This document shows positions 12,042 to 24,668 of a DNA stretch of 64,000 nt, piece after piece. The DNA is from Nephromyces sp. MM_2019 (taxonomy: Eukaryota; Apicomplexa; Aconoidasida; Nephromycida): NCBI GenBank assembly GCA_015657535.1, contig JADHZB010001414.1, positions 3,504-67,503 of the forward strand. Reading direction: 5' to 3'. The position numbers were made by a program, and so were the translations under genes. The notes beneath the pieces were generated by a model that did not search any database, had not been told where the DNA came from, and worked only from the letters and a program-made list of their open reading frames with translations. Position 1 is the first letter of the stretch, and the number at the start of each line of letters is the position of its first letter.

Positions 12042-12510
12042 TTGGTTTCAACATTCGGAAGTCTACGGGCAGCGCTGCATAAACTAACAACTTCACAAAC
12101 TGCACGGAAACTCGATGCCACCCTAAAAATACGGTACAGCAATAGCAACGAGTTCTCCTTGAGAGCAAGTACTGATGCTCTCCTGAGAAGGAAGATGAAA
12201 TTTTCAAGGAAAGAACTCATATGTGATGAATAGCTTTAATTAGCTCGTTTCCTGATTAAGAAACAGTCGATACGGACAAGCAGGGATACCAAAGCTACAT
12301 TTTTACGGTTAAAACTACTACATAAACTTCTGGAAAGCGGTTGTGAGGGAATGGATACTTTGTGGAAAAAGAAACAAAGAGGCTCTGGTAATGAAATCTC
12401 AATAAAAAAAAGCTTTTCTGCTATTAATCGTATGCACATTGAAGTGCTGAGAGTCGTCGAGTTCATATGGATAAAAAGTATACTTTTTACTTCAATTAGC
12501 TGGACCAAGC
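12042..12510 (+). CDS. Candidate plus-strand coding segment
   Basis: Two open blocks (12042-12222 and 12244-12510) in the same frame are separated by a 21-bp segment with in-frame stops. That segment begins GTGATG and ends TTAG, so it could be a tiny intron. The protein is basic, with STFGSLRAALHKL near the start and LLHKLLESGCEGMDTLWKK in the second block. The minus strand is also open here, so the strand call is uncertain. Family not recognised. Confidence 0.3.
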
Positions 12511-12946
12511 GGGTTGGCAGATAAAAAAAGCTATTCCTGCTTCAGTCCTCCAAATAATTATGTGCACAGTTGAGAAATTGATTATTCTCCTTTTGAGCTG
12601 TATTTCTTTCATTCTTGGTCAGCCAATAATTTCACATGCTTATCTACTAAATTTCTCCAGAAACGAAGCTTGACTCTTTACTATGTTGAAAATCCATTTA
12701 TGATATAAACATGGATGGAAGAAAAAGGTATCATACAACCAAACAGTAGAAAAATAAATACTCAAGATTTATGGTGTATTTATCTCTTGCTAATGGCCCC
12801 TCCTGACAGCTTTAACTTCGAATAAACTGCGCTATTTTCATAGCCAAGCTAAAATGTGGACTGTTAGACAAGATTATTTTTTCACAGTGGTCTAGAAAAG
12901 ATGTGTATACTCAAAAAGCTCTTTAATTTAGGCTTGTATTTTCTAG

Positions 12947-13141
12947 GCATTTTTTTGCCGCAATGGAAAAGCAGCGATCCTCGTAAGAGTGAAGCTGTCG
13001 CGTACGTTGCTGAAATCAGCGAGGAAGAAGCTTAAGAAATGCACTTTGGGAAAGCTCAAGATGCATTTGTTCAATTCATTCATTTCCTGGGTACTACCGT
13101 TGCTTATTGAGGCTCTTTTACAAGAAAACACCGCGTGTTAG
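12947..13141 (+). CDS. Candidate plus-strand exon, Lys/Leu-rich
   Basis: The frame opens right after a strong acceptor (TTGTATTTTCTAG, ending 12946) and runs 64 codons to TAG. It includes KSARKKLKKCTLGKLKMH and then FNSFISWVLPLLIEALLQE. A donor GTGTTA just before the stop is possible. The opposite strand is open over the same stretch. It may belong with the segments at 12.0-12.5 and 13.6-14.0 kb. Confidence 0.33.
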   Translation, partial: AFFCRNGKAAILVRVKLSRTLLKSARKKLKKCTLGKLKMHLFNSFISWVLPLLIEALLQENTAC

Positions 13142-13174
13142 ATGGTTATGAAAAGTGAGTATAGTTTTAACAAT

Positions 13175-13192
13175 ATATATATATATATATCC
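13175..13192. repeat. Short (AT)n run
   Basis: Uninterrupted TATATATA of about 18 bp. Confidence 0.8.
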
Positions 13193-13602
13193 TGAAAACC
13201 ATACTAAACTTAAATGGTTCAACCGATTTAAATAAAAAAATTGATGATAAAAGGTAAAATAGTATATATTTTAATGGCATCTTTTTAAAGCTCTTCTTTA
13301 TCCAGCAGCTAAACCTAAAAATGTTAGTTTTACTCAAAAAAAATAGAATATCTAAAAAGTAAAGAAATATGAAATAGTCAGAAGTCTTAAATAAATGCTT
13401 AATATTCATTAAACTAATGCTGCTAAAGAAGATTTTTGAGAGAAAAACAGTTACTCCATAATAGGAAAAATTATTATTAGAAAATTCACTTTACGCCGCT
13501 ACTTTTGATGCTGACGTCCTAGATATTCAGCATGTGTATCGTATAGGTGTCTTAGTATATTATAAGAAGATGCTGTTTGCTCCTAAAACTACCTAGTAAG
13601 TC

Positions 13603-14041
13603 TTGGATAAAAGTATAGGCAATAAAGTTTTGACAAAAGTATACCCAATAATCTTTGGATACAAAAGTTCGCAGTCTTTGAGCGCGGGCATGTTATGCTA
13701 TTGTTTGATTCGTAGCCACAGCACAGCCAGAGAGCAAGCGAGCTTAAAAAATTACCATTACTATTATCAGTTGCGATTTTTACTTCTAAAAGAGATACCC
13801 CCTTTTCGAAAGCTCAGAGTACCCTACCTTGAGTCTATATCACCATAAACTTCAAAAGAATGCAAAGACACTTCCTCAAGGCAATTTTCCTTCATTTCTA
13901 AGATCAAACTCTAACCTTCAGGAAGAAGGAAGAAAAGCTGCAAAGCTACCTTGCAACTACGACCATCCCATAATTAATATAAATGGCAGAGATGCCACTT
14001 CATCGTTGTCTTATGTCCCGAAAATTAAGGCTTTTTTCTAA
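13603..14041 (+). CDS. Candidate plus-strand 3' coding segment
   Basis: Two open blocks can be joined in phase 0 by removing a 46-nt GTACCC...AAAAG segment near 13817-13862: first ...LLLKEIPPFRKLR, then NAKTLPQGNFPSFLRS..., ending SSLSYVPKIKAFF at TAA 14041. The first block has no credible ATG, so an upstream exon is required. The end faces the 3' end of the HPR/RAP gene (14635), which would make the two genes convergent. No family recognised with confidence. Confidence 0.35.
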
Positions 14042-14634
14042 AATGCGAGCTTAAATAAGCTCCGATAACAACAAAAAATCTGCAAAGCCTTGCTAATCAT
14101 TAGTAGAGCATGTAGCAACGGGCTGAAGTGATGTATTACATCACAGCTTTTCCACGTAGTGGTTTATATCTAGAGAATTACACAGAGCTTCTTCTGGATG
14201 TTCTAGCTCTATTAAAAGTGATAGCAAAATCATTATAATTACACAACTTGCCGCAACTTTTTTGCGTTTATTTTAAGCCATACAAGAAATGAGGATATGG
14301 GCAAAAAAGTGTATCCTCACAAACTTTGAGACACTGCCAATCATCCATATTAGAATGGCACCCCTTTCCTTCTTAGCCTCAGAAAAGGAAGAGGAGAAAA
14401 GTGATCAATTATAGCTCAAAGCGTGTTGTCTAGGGTGGCAAGCGTTTTATGAAAAGCTATAAACCTTTAACTAACCAAATGCAACCCCGGATTTTGAGCG
14501 GTATATTGTACCAAAAATGTGACAGCAAAGTGTGTATATTTCTTTCCCACTAATACAGTAGGAGGTAGAAGCCAAAGTACTTTCTGCAGTCTAAAAAATA
14601 GAGAAAAAAAAACACAGATTCCTACTGGATGACA
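14042..14634. other. Intergenic, between convergent genes
   Basis: About 590 bp between the stop of the plus-strand segment and the stop of the HPR/RAP-like gene. No coding frame or repeat of note. AATAAA-like words may serve 3' processing, but none stands out. Confidence 0.5.
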
Positions 14635-17600
14635 TTATTTCGGTGGAATATACGTATAAACGTCTTTTATATATTTCCATACTTCGTAGCGATTGGTGTT
14701 TGTAAACCCCCCATAGGCATCAGAAGCCGGGAAGCTGTCACTACTTCGGGTGACTACATTGCTGGAGCCCTCCCATGAGGAATCAGAGAATCCTTCACTT
14801 CCTCTTACTTTTCCTCGTGGACCTCCTCGACTAAGCTGGGCTTCATGCACTGTGGAGTGGTTAGAAGGCACAAAATCACTCTTGTTTAACGTAATGTCTA
14901 CCAAAAAATCGGCTATAGAAATCTCCTTCTTATGGGCAATTCCTAGTCCTATAAGTGATCTTGAAACTTCTAGATGAAAAGCTGAAGATTCTGGAGTGTA
15001 GAGGCGCTCATTCTTTTGGGATTTTACCTAGGAGTTAGTAAGGGCGGCATAAGGGGCGGAGTTTTTAAAAATTTGGCTTAAGGAGTAGAGATGTATGGGG
15101 GGTTTGTGGAGGTGAAATAAAGGGTGGAATTGTTCTGGGGGTGGCTAAGAAAGAGACACGAAAGAGAGAAGAAGAGAGACGAAACAGTGAGACAAACTCA
15201 GAGAAGAAGCGATAAAAAAATGGCAAAACGCATGCTTTCCGATGAGCACACATGCAAGCCACAGGAAAAAATCCGCAACTCCAGATAAATACGCATCAAC
15301 AAGTGTGCAGTATTCAAAACAACGAAAAACGTACACGCAAATTCATTAGTGAAAAAAAAGTATAGATTTATGCAACACACAAAAACGTGGTGCGCAAAAG
15401 TAGACGCCAAAAAAGTTTCCCTATAATACGTTTTTCATATTTTTAAAGGCATATCAGAGAAAGATTTCTTACCTTTTTTGTCTTGAATTCTTTCAATACT
15501 GTAGCATGTTGCTCTGAGATTACATACTTTGGAAGCAAGCCAAGATCATAACTGTTGATTAGTAACCTTACCCTTCTACACACACAAGCGTGGATATATG
15601 AAACAGGAAATGTGATTTCGACCAGGCTCTTTATCACCGGAATAAAAAGTGAGAAACACTCGCTTTTACACTGTGAAGATAAAACTTCAGTTTCTGCATC
15701 AGCTCAGTGTGAAAACCGACAAGCACACACACATTACACAAAACTTTAAAGATTTAGGGGTGAGTGATTTATTTCTATGCTCCAAGCAGTACAAATACAA
15801 GAAATTTTTCACACATTGACATTTTCTCATGCTGGGAATTAAACTCCAGTAACACAACGCAGCAGCAAGGCAGCGTTTCAGCCTCAATATCCCTGCTCCA
15901 AAAAACCACTCAAACTGGAAAAAGAACACACAAAAACCTTCAAAACAGCTAAAAATTGGTAGAAAACCTACCTTTGGAGATAATTAGCTTCCCCTTTACC
16001 ACAGCGGCTAACATAAGATACAAAAAAATCAAGCCACAAGTCCAGGATCCTTCCGATACAATTAAGAGGCTGTTTAATTGGAGCAAAAAAGAAATACATA
16101 CATACACTACTCGCATTTGTTGTGCTATGCTTTGTGATTTGGCATTCAAATAGCAAATAAACAAGACAGAGAAAGCCCGATTTTTATACACATTAAATAA
16201 GGACTAGTAAATGGAGTATTAAAAACAGCTTGAAAAGGTATATCTAGCATTTTATGCGTAGAGACTAGTGTGCTAATTCATATGAAAAAAACACAACATA
16301 AAACGGATATTAAGTAGTATACACTATACGAAAACGCAAAAACACATAATCACTGACCAATTTCTGAGCATATATTATATAGTATGTGGAAAAACCCGCA
16401 CGCACACAAGCCATAGAAAAAGAGCAAGCAAGACTGCAACCATACATCAACCACAAACCACACATCATGCATCAGCCTCACACCAGCAAGATATCATGAA
16501 ACAGCAACACACAAACCACACATCACCCTCAAACTGCAAGACACCATCCATCAACAACACACCAGCTACACATCAGCCTCAAACAGCAACACACAAATAA
16601 CCAAACACCCACAAGCAGAACATTTAACATAGTGGATACCAAACAAAACCAGATAACACGCATTACACACTTTACACCCTACGCTGCAGAATATAGTACA
16701 CACACATACCAAGAGCCAGACTATAGCAAATGGAAGCCAGTCGGTAGTTCTCGCATCAATCCCACTAGGTTGCTCAAAACAATTCAGCAAAGCATTCCAC
16801 ACACCATCGAGGGAGATGGCGCGATAGTCAAGGTTAGCTGAGCGAATCATATAAAGAGTATTCAAGGGGGATAATATGAAGATTTAGAGGATGAAGTTAA
16901 ACTAGTCTTTTTAGTAACAAAAAACAAAATCACAGGTAGATAGCCAGAGATACCAGCATTTTTTATGTAACCATGTATGCAATACGCACATCAAGATAGC
17001 AGAAGAAGTAAAAAATAGTGCAGAGTGTGTGCTGTCAGGTATATTTGCTTAAAATTTCATTTTTACGAGAAAAATAGGCGAAAAACAGTGAAAATATCAG
17101 CTGTTTGAGCATACATTCTACGAGGAGAAATCCATCAAGTATGTCACTCTCGAACCTTTTTATAGCTACACAGTGCTTAATGCGACTCTTAGCGAGAAAC
17201 TCTAGCGTAAACCTTGAGAAACTCTAGCGAAAACTTAGATAAAACTAATAAATTATGGCAGCAAAGAAGGGCTACCAGACACAAAGGCAGTGTGTAGATA
17301 TCTAAAACCGGAAAGAAAAAGATGTTTCACTACCTCAATGCCGTTGAAACCGAAAGAATAATAAAATTTTGAAGCTAAAAACAACAGGATGATAATTCAA
17401 AGTGGCAAATATGCAGTAAAACTCGCATATAAAACCGCAGAAAACGAAGAAAATATCAACACACTAGAGAATTACGATGGAATTAAATCTTCTGGAAATG
17501 CACAAACAAAAAATTACATTAAAAAGCTTTTTTTTGGGTGTTTTTAGCACAACTAAAGGCTCAGAGAAGATGCAACACCACGCACAACACTTTAAGCATC

Positions 17601-20600
17601 TAAAAATTGCAAAATTATCCGCGAAATTCCTCCAAAAAACTTTCAAACGAAGCGAAAATAGATATTTCCCTCTTTTCTCAGATTTGAAACATCAATCCGA
17701 GAAAAGGAGTTTTTAGCTGATTTTTCATCAAAAACAAAGAAAATGAAGTTGAAAAAACCCTCTGAAGTTAAAGACAAATCGCCTCCTCATCAAAAAGAGC
17801 AGCCAAGAAAGGTGTGTGCGATTTAGACACATTTAGTTAAATTTGAAGTCAAACCAAGTTAATTGGTATTTTATATTGTAAAAAGGAATCCCAGAAGTTG
17901 AAAAAAAATCTTTAAAATAAAAGAAACTTGTGTGTGTGTAATGTATGACGAGCAAATGAAAAATCACATTTCTTAGTAAAGTTGCTAGCAATAATATACT
18001 GAATGGTGCTGTAGGAGTTGAGAAAAATGGTTTTAATCTGAATAATTGGAGAATTTGTGCGTATCACCAAAGAGAAGAACTTCTCATCACAGAATTAGTT
18101 ATAAAATCCGGCAAACCATGCTCTTATGGATGCGTAAAAACATTAAAAATTCGTTTTACATACACACACACACACACACACATATACACAAGCACACACA
18201 ACAAAACAAACTGAGATATAAACACGAACACACAAGCACATACTAAAGTCCACATAAAAACACACAGACGCACACACAATGAGGAAAGCAACTGATGTAC
18301 GCACACATACACACTCCAATTGGCACCTGCATCCACGCTAAACCACCATCCAGCCACTGTCTTAAAACAAAACCTTACCAACAACAAGCGAGACCTATAC
18401 ACACACAGCACAAAATCACACAATGCCTCCCAAACAAACCACAGCATGCCAGGCAAGGTCATAACCCCACACACACACACACACAAACACACAAACACAC
18501 TTGACAAGTCTGACACTCTTCTACGTATACTCCTCAATATTCACAAAAACCAAAAACCCGCATTTCCCGACCCGCACACACACACGGCGCAAACCGGCTG
18601 CAGAAAGAATGATTCCCAAGAAAGTAGAAGAAGCACGGGTTACTGGTATATCAAGGAGCTTAGAAAGCTGAAACAGATTACTCTGTAGATCTTCTAGTAA
18701 AGATCTCTCATGAGTCTCTAGAGGCTCTCCTCCTACTAGATGAGAGACTCTTCTACTCCTAGCATTAGCAGCAGACTCTAGTCTACTAAAGGCAAACTCA
18801 TTCATTTCATCAGAGCAATAGCGTACCTACAGTAAACAAGAGAAAAATCTGCTTTACTAAGCAATTAAGATGATGAAGAAATCGTTGATTCTTAGCCTAT
18901 AAAAGCGATGTCTATGCCTTAAGATGATTCGTGAAGAATCTTCAATACTTTGCAGATTATAGACACGGGCAGAAGAATGCTTTAGGGGAAGACGCAGTAG
19001 CTTATCTTTGGTTGAAGTAATTCGCTTGAGTAGCACGCGCTAGTTAGCTCAAACACACAAGCAAAGAAGAGGGCATATATCTACAGCGTGAAGGAAAAAA
19101 CATGGAGGCGAAATCTGCAAACAAAAACGATCGTAAGAAAATTAATAGCCACACATACACACATGCAGCTATACATAAATACATACACACATAAAGATGC
19201 ACATGCACACGGATAAATGCACTTCCACACACATAAAGGCCTACCCATACCTGCAAAAACTTACGCGCGCACACCCTTCAAGACGTTACCACACACACTC
19301 TCACAAAGGCCCACCCACACACACCCTTCAAGACGTTACCACACACACCCTTCAAGACGTTACCACACACACTCTCACAAAGGCCCACCCACACACACCC
19401 TTCAAGACGTTACCACACACACTCTCACAAAGGCCCACCCACACACACCCTTCAAGACGTTACCACACACACCCTTCAAGACGTTACCACACACACTCTC
19501 ACAAAGGCCCACCCACACACACCCTTCAAGACGTTACCACACACACTCTCACAAAGGCCCACCCACACACACCCTTCAAGACGTTACCACACACACCCTT
19601 CAAGACGTTTCCACACACACTCTCACAAAGGCCCACCCACACACACCCTTCAAGACGTTACCACACACACTCTCACAAAGGCCCACCGAAAGAAGCCTAC
19701 ACACGCACTCACACCCAGACACGCACACACCCAGACAACACACACCCAGACACGCACACACCCAGACACGCACACACCCACACACATGCACACGTATCAG
19801 TATTCTTCCACAACCTTTGCAAACGAATCCAAGAACACAGGCAAAAGCAGAGTGGGGGGAGCAAACTCATCTTCTTCAGCACATGTGTTTAGAACATGTG
19901 AAGCTATTTTATCACAAAAATCTTCATCCTAAAAATAAAAAGAAATGAAGGCAAATTTGAAGAACATCGCTTAAACTTTGCTCAGTAGGATGAAGAGGAA
20001 GCATAAAGTTTAAGAGAAAAGAATTTCACTCAGTAAAGGAATAGTTTATCTACTAGTCAGGGAGAAAAGCAACTTTTTAAATATAAGCTTTAGATGCTGT
20101 GCATTTGTGACAGTCAGTATTTAATTTGCCTTGACTCCAAATATAGTCGGTGTGTCTGTGTGTGTGTGTGTCTTCGGAGCAGCCAGCAAGTTGCAGTATA
20201 TTACATTATGATAGTTATCGAGGGCTCCTCAATGACTATATAATGTGTGTGTGGGTGTGAGTGTGCGTGTGCAGGTTTCTAGTTGGAGTGGCTGTGTGTG
20301 CTGATGTGTGTGTGTGTTTTCCGGGTCGGGGTGCGTGTGTGTGTAAGTGTCGGCGTGTGCGTGGATGTGTGTGCGTTTGTGTGTGCGCGTTTGCACATAT
20401 CAATGTCTTTTCTTGCACTATCCCTATGGTAGAATCAGGGAAAATGTGCGAGATCCTCTTCTTAGTATTTACTCTTTAAGGTTTTTCAAAAACTTATTTT
20501 TATGTGTGTATATCCCTCAGAGGAAGGGGCTAAATTGATGTATATACAGCCGAGGTCTCAAGCATTAACATCGAAATTTAAAACAAAGCACAATAAACTA

Positions 20601-23600
20601 GCTAGAGCGATATGCTTCCTCAATCCTACACACAAGCTTATACAAATACACAAATACACCCGTACACATATGACCAAAATCGTCGAAAATAGAAACACAC
20701 ACAGAGGCAATACACACCAAAAATTCCTACACTGAACATATATAAGCTAATCTTGACATTTTTACAACGTAAATTCACAAAAAAACCGACATTTGAGAAG
20801 AAGACGAAGAAGAAGCGGTGTGTGAGAAGCAGAAACCCATAGAGTTCTGATACTGAGAGCTTCCGTAATGAAGACTTTTGCCTCCACAACACACAGAGTA
20901 CCCGAGATAAATCATGCAAGAGAAGCATAAAGAATGCATGTGAGAAGACTCTATGAAGAAGGAAAAAGCCTTCAAAAGCAGGGACAAATGCACTTACTTC
21001 AAGCTTCGAGAAGGCGTAGCAGGCAGTGATTGATGCTAGCTGCGACGGAGAGAAAATCTGCACGTTTTACACACACAAAATAAAAAGTGATTATCGCCTG
21101 TGGAAGTGTAAAGTATCAACTTTGCTTGCTTCTCATGTATTCTATCGCAGTTACTCATCAAATACAAACACAACCAAAACACCAAACACACAACCAAAAA
21201 CTCCAACCACACACAACCAAAAGCACCAAACACACAGAAAAACGCATGTATGTCCCAAAAGAAAAAACCAGCATAAAAAGCCTCCAATTGGTGACTGCTA
21301 CTCCACCATCACACACTTATCATTATGATAACCTCAACGTTCTTCTCAATATGCTTAGCCATCATATAAAGCCAAAACTCGTCAATCACTTCATTGAGGC
21401 AGATGCTCCACACGAGTGTAGTGATTTGTGCAGGGCTGAAGGAAGGAAGGCTTCCGCACACACAATCACCAAAGAACTCAATGAGATTCGTTCTTTGCTC
21501 ATCAATAGCTGCTTTAACGAAGAAAAGCTGAGCTAGAGACTCATTCCAGCTTTCCAGCCCATTTAAGTAGCTTGAAGAATGTTTAAGATACCCTAATTCC
21601 TCTTGATTTAGATTGGATTTCGCATCCCTCCTCATCAGATCCTCGTTCCCACGGAGGCTATCATCTTCAGCAGGTTGACGTAATCGCGTTTTATCATCAT
21701 TGGAATGATCTAGAGGGAGTTTTGACGAGGAGGTTGAAAGAGGGGGGTTTTCAACACTGAAAATCGAGTTTTGAGTATCACCTGAAGAGGAGGTGGGGAG
21801 CATTTTCACAGTCTTCTCCGGAGAAGATATCATATGAGTCTCTCCGGTATCATCATCTGTGGAAGGCAAACTCTTTGGATGCGAAAGGAGAAGCTCATTA
21901 GTAAGCTCAGCCTTCAGGTTGCTCTTGAAAAGAGTATTATCCTTTTCATATTTACTAGTGAAATACCCTCCCTGTGGAAAAAGATTATTCCCTTTCTTAG
22001 TTGTGCTCTTCATCTCAATTCCTCCTTCTTTTGGCTGTGTGTGTTTCTCTTGATATTCTATTCGTCCACCCAAACCAGATTGTGGCCACTCGGAGAAATC
22101 TGCACACACAGCCTCCTCCAACCTGGTATAGGCTTCTTCCAGCCCCTTTAACTGTGCGTCATTCCTGATGCACCCTAGCAAAGCTTTGTAGATGCTCAAC
22201 AGGGTTAGTTGATCTGAAGAGCATAAGTGTAGCTTCCCCTCTACCATTAGTTTCGTTAGCCTAGGTAGACAAAGCTGCAGTAGCTTAGCAGCCAAGCCAG
22301 CACTACTTTGAATAGCGGAGCTGCAGAGAGAGACGATGCTTAGAACTTCATTCGTAGAAAACGTGCTCAGATTTTCTGATCGGATAAAGCTAGCTAGAGT
22401 CTCTAGGATAACGCGGGTTGTGTGTGCATTCGTTCTATCAAAGGGAAAGCAAAATATGACGGGCGAATAGGAATATGCTAGACTTGAAGAAAGAGGACTG
22501 AAAGGCGAAGCGAAAGGTTGTATAGCTACTTGGTTATGAAGTAGTGGAGAGCGCTTCTTTTGTGAAGTCAATGTTATTACAGAGGCTCCCGCACTTGAGG
22601 GGGGATCGTATATATCTGTGTGTGTGCGTTCTGGGAAAGCAAAAAGACGATGAAGCACCCCTGAAGAAGTATGCGAAGGAGAAAATCGAGAGGAATACGC
22701 ACAATATGCAGCTGAAGATGATGGAGGCATAAAGGGTACCAGAGGATACACCATCGTAGCAGCACTAAATGATTCTGAAGGCTTTACAATTTGGGAAAAG
22801 CCGAGAGATCTTAAACTACTACCCCAAGATTCATCTACTTTCAAAAGATCATTTCTCGCAGTAGAATAGATTGCAGCTAAAGCATTAGAGAGAGTATATG
22901 AATAAGCCGATGTCACCTTCAACTTATTGCCTGAAGAGCAAGTATATAAATCCTCGCTGGCAGCTTTTCTAGCTTCGTGCGAGTTTTTCAAAGGAAGTGC
23001 GTATTTCTCAGGCAAAATCTCTCTATTAGAGAGAATTTGAAGATCGGCTATAGCAGGCCTTTTCATGTAGTAAGCTCCTTTGTTTTCGAGCTTTATAGCA
23101 GCATTTTTTTTCCCCTCTTCACCTCCACGGGCTACGCTAATGTGAGGGACATCAGTATTTTCCCCTTCATATTTACTACCCACAAAATCCATCCCCTCAG
23201 CTCTTTCGCTGGTCATATTATCAGCCCCCCTAGTCTCTATTCTGGGGCCAAATTTTGTACCCCGTGGGTGCTCTCTCAACGACTCATTAGAGATTGAAAT
23301 ATCGAGCCAAGAAATGTTATTATCTCTCCCTCTACTTTGGATATTCATGTTACGAATGATTCTAGGTAATAACGCTCTAGTGGAGTTCTCCCACCTCTTC
23401 TTATAAGAAAATTTCCTCAATAAACGGAGACCGATTATCTCAAAGAAGTTCACAGAGCTCAGATCTCCAGGTATAACTCTGTTAAGTAAGATAATGGGAG
23501 AGGAACCAGAATCGCTGCTAAAAGAGGGAGAAGAAAGCTTATTCTGGATGATTTGGCTGGTGGTAAATGTATTTTGGTAATGGAGGGATGAATTTGAAGA

Positions 23601-24668
23601 AAGTGAAGCTTGAAGATTTTCTCCTTCATGTGAAGACTGACGTGCAAGGATTTTTGTGGTAGCAATAATCTCTGCAGTTATTACATTGAGATGCTCTTTG
23701 CTCATTGAATCTGTCGATGTAACACACACATTCTTAGATGAAGAAACGTGTGTTTTAGTTGGTTTTTCTGATGAAAATTCGTGTGAATCTAACTGTGAAG
23801 AGCTAGCTAATGCATCATTTCTGCCTATTTCTTCAACTTTCTCCCAATCTCCCAGTGAGGTTTTGAGATGATTCTCAGAGGGTAATGCATCACCTAATAA
23901 GCAAGATGAAGACTTGCTGTCTTCTATAGAGTTAGTCTCTTCGCTGAGGGAGCTTGGAGGGGCACACACCGAAATCGAGTTATTTAAGGCTTCTAAAGCT
24001 TCGCTTTCAACGTTTTCCAGGAACCTGAATTCATCGTGGTTATAAAGCCTGAAGAAAGTACTTATTAGCTTATCAAAGCTAGAATCGATGTCATGAGGAT
24101 TTGGCGCCGATTTCGGGAAAGCTTTCACCTCCTCAAAGCTCCTGCAATCTATCGCACGCACTGAGTCACTCTGCTGCCCTTTGTAGCTCCCTCCTGCATC
24201 TCCAAGAGAAGAGCGACACACTGAGAAAGACTGCAGAAAGTAAGCATTCCGACTTCGTGGTGAAAACTTTCCCTTATTTCCTTGAAGATGAGACATTTCT
24301 CCATTTTTTCTAGATTTTACCCCGAGTTTTGACAAAAAATACCCCCTCTTCATCAACAAAGACGAAGCAGTGAAGTGAGCAAGGATTGAACGGGGTTGCC
24401 GAGTAATCTTTCCCCCGATGATTGGATTGTTAGAAGAAGTGGTTTCTAGTGCTGTGTGCAAGCTCTTAAACAGCCCAGAAACCCTATCAAAACTCCCCTG
24501 CGAAACCCTATTTGACAGCGATAAAAACAGTTGATTTTTGGGGCGAGGGGGGATTCTAGCCCCCCCCAGAAAGGAGAGGAAAGATTTTTCCCTTGAAGAT
24601 ATGAAGAAGCGATGATTTCTACCGATTTGGTTAAAGTTATTCCACATCACTCCGTAAGCTACAAGCAT
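14635..24668 (-). CDS. HPR/RAP-like (FASTK-type) organellar RNA-binding protein, about 1,451 aa
   Basis: The start is ATG at 24668. Exons in sense order are 24668-21333 (1,112 codons), 21057-20998, 18826-18586, 16837-16710, 16069-15972, 15575-15473, 15420-15387 (34 nt) and 14990-14635. All phases match, and the sum is 4,356 nt including the stop. The first 700 or so residues are Ser-rich and low in complexity. Helical repeats follow, with LxxLxxFI and FSPAQ-type motifs: FSTNEVLSIVSLCSSAI, then IFSPSQLASITACYAFSKLE (exon 2) and LDGVWNALLNCFEQP (exon 4). These resemble the heptatricopeptide (HPR) repeats of apicomplexan RAP proteins, which act on mitochondrial or plastid RNA. The last exon has FHLEVSRSLIGLG and FLVDITL, like the start of a FAST/RAP C-terminus, but a full RAP signature is not obvious. 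Exon 2 has a perfect GTAAGT donor. The 34-nt exon is the least certain. Confidence 0.6.
18165..18500. repeat. CA tracts in HPR/RAP gene intron 3
   Basis: Several CA runs (18165-18183, 18468-18502 and others) lie in the intron 16838-18585. On the sense strand this intron starts GTGTGTGTGCG, so the donor itself sits in the GT tract. Confidence 0.8.
19271..19692. repeat. Nested minisatellite: 24-bp A and 26-bp B units in AB-AAB order
   Basis: Unit A is ACACCCTTCAAGACGTTACC + ACAC (24 bp). Unit B is ACACTCTCACAAAGGCCCAC + CCACAC (26 bp). The order is AB, AAB, AB, AAB, AB, AAB, AB, which gives a 124-bp higher-order period repeated about 3.4 times with almost no divergence. One A copy has GTTTCC instead of GTTACC. 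The array lies inside intron 2 (18827-20997) of the HPR/RAP gene. Long His/Thr-rich frames through it are artefacts. Confidence 0.95.
19693..19800. repeat. CACACCCAGACACG repeat
   Basis: Directly adjoining the nested array. Units like CACACACCCAGACACG occur about five times and then decay into CA repeats. Confidence 0.75.
20148..20395. repeat. GT-rich tract in reverse orientation within intron 2
   Basis: GTGTGT runs on the + strand (CA on the sense strand of the surrounding gene). This is opposite to the other tracts in the same intron. Small frames across it are Cys/Val artefacts. Confidence 0.75.

Noticed and set aside
10000..14600. Possible retrotransposon or reverse transcriptase
   Set aside because: No YxDD-type motif, no terminal repeats, no poly-A tail or target-site duplication could be found.
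18124..18537. Minus-strand 137-codon frame, Val/Cys-rich
   Set aside because: It follows GT repeats (VCVCVC) inside the intron. Only the upstream exon 18586-18826 is coding.
19197..19948. Two long plus-strand frames of 231 and 243 codons, rich in His, Thr and Pro
   Set aside because: They run entirely through the nested 24/26-bp minisatellite. The repeat periods keep frames open, and the region is an intron of the minus-strand HPR/RAP-like gene.
20638..20993. Hydrophobic minus-strand frames beyond exon 2 of the HPR/RAP-like gene
   Set aside because: A perfect GTAAGT donor at 20997 ends the exon, and the join to 18826 keeps phase and continues a plausible helical repeat.
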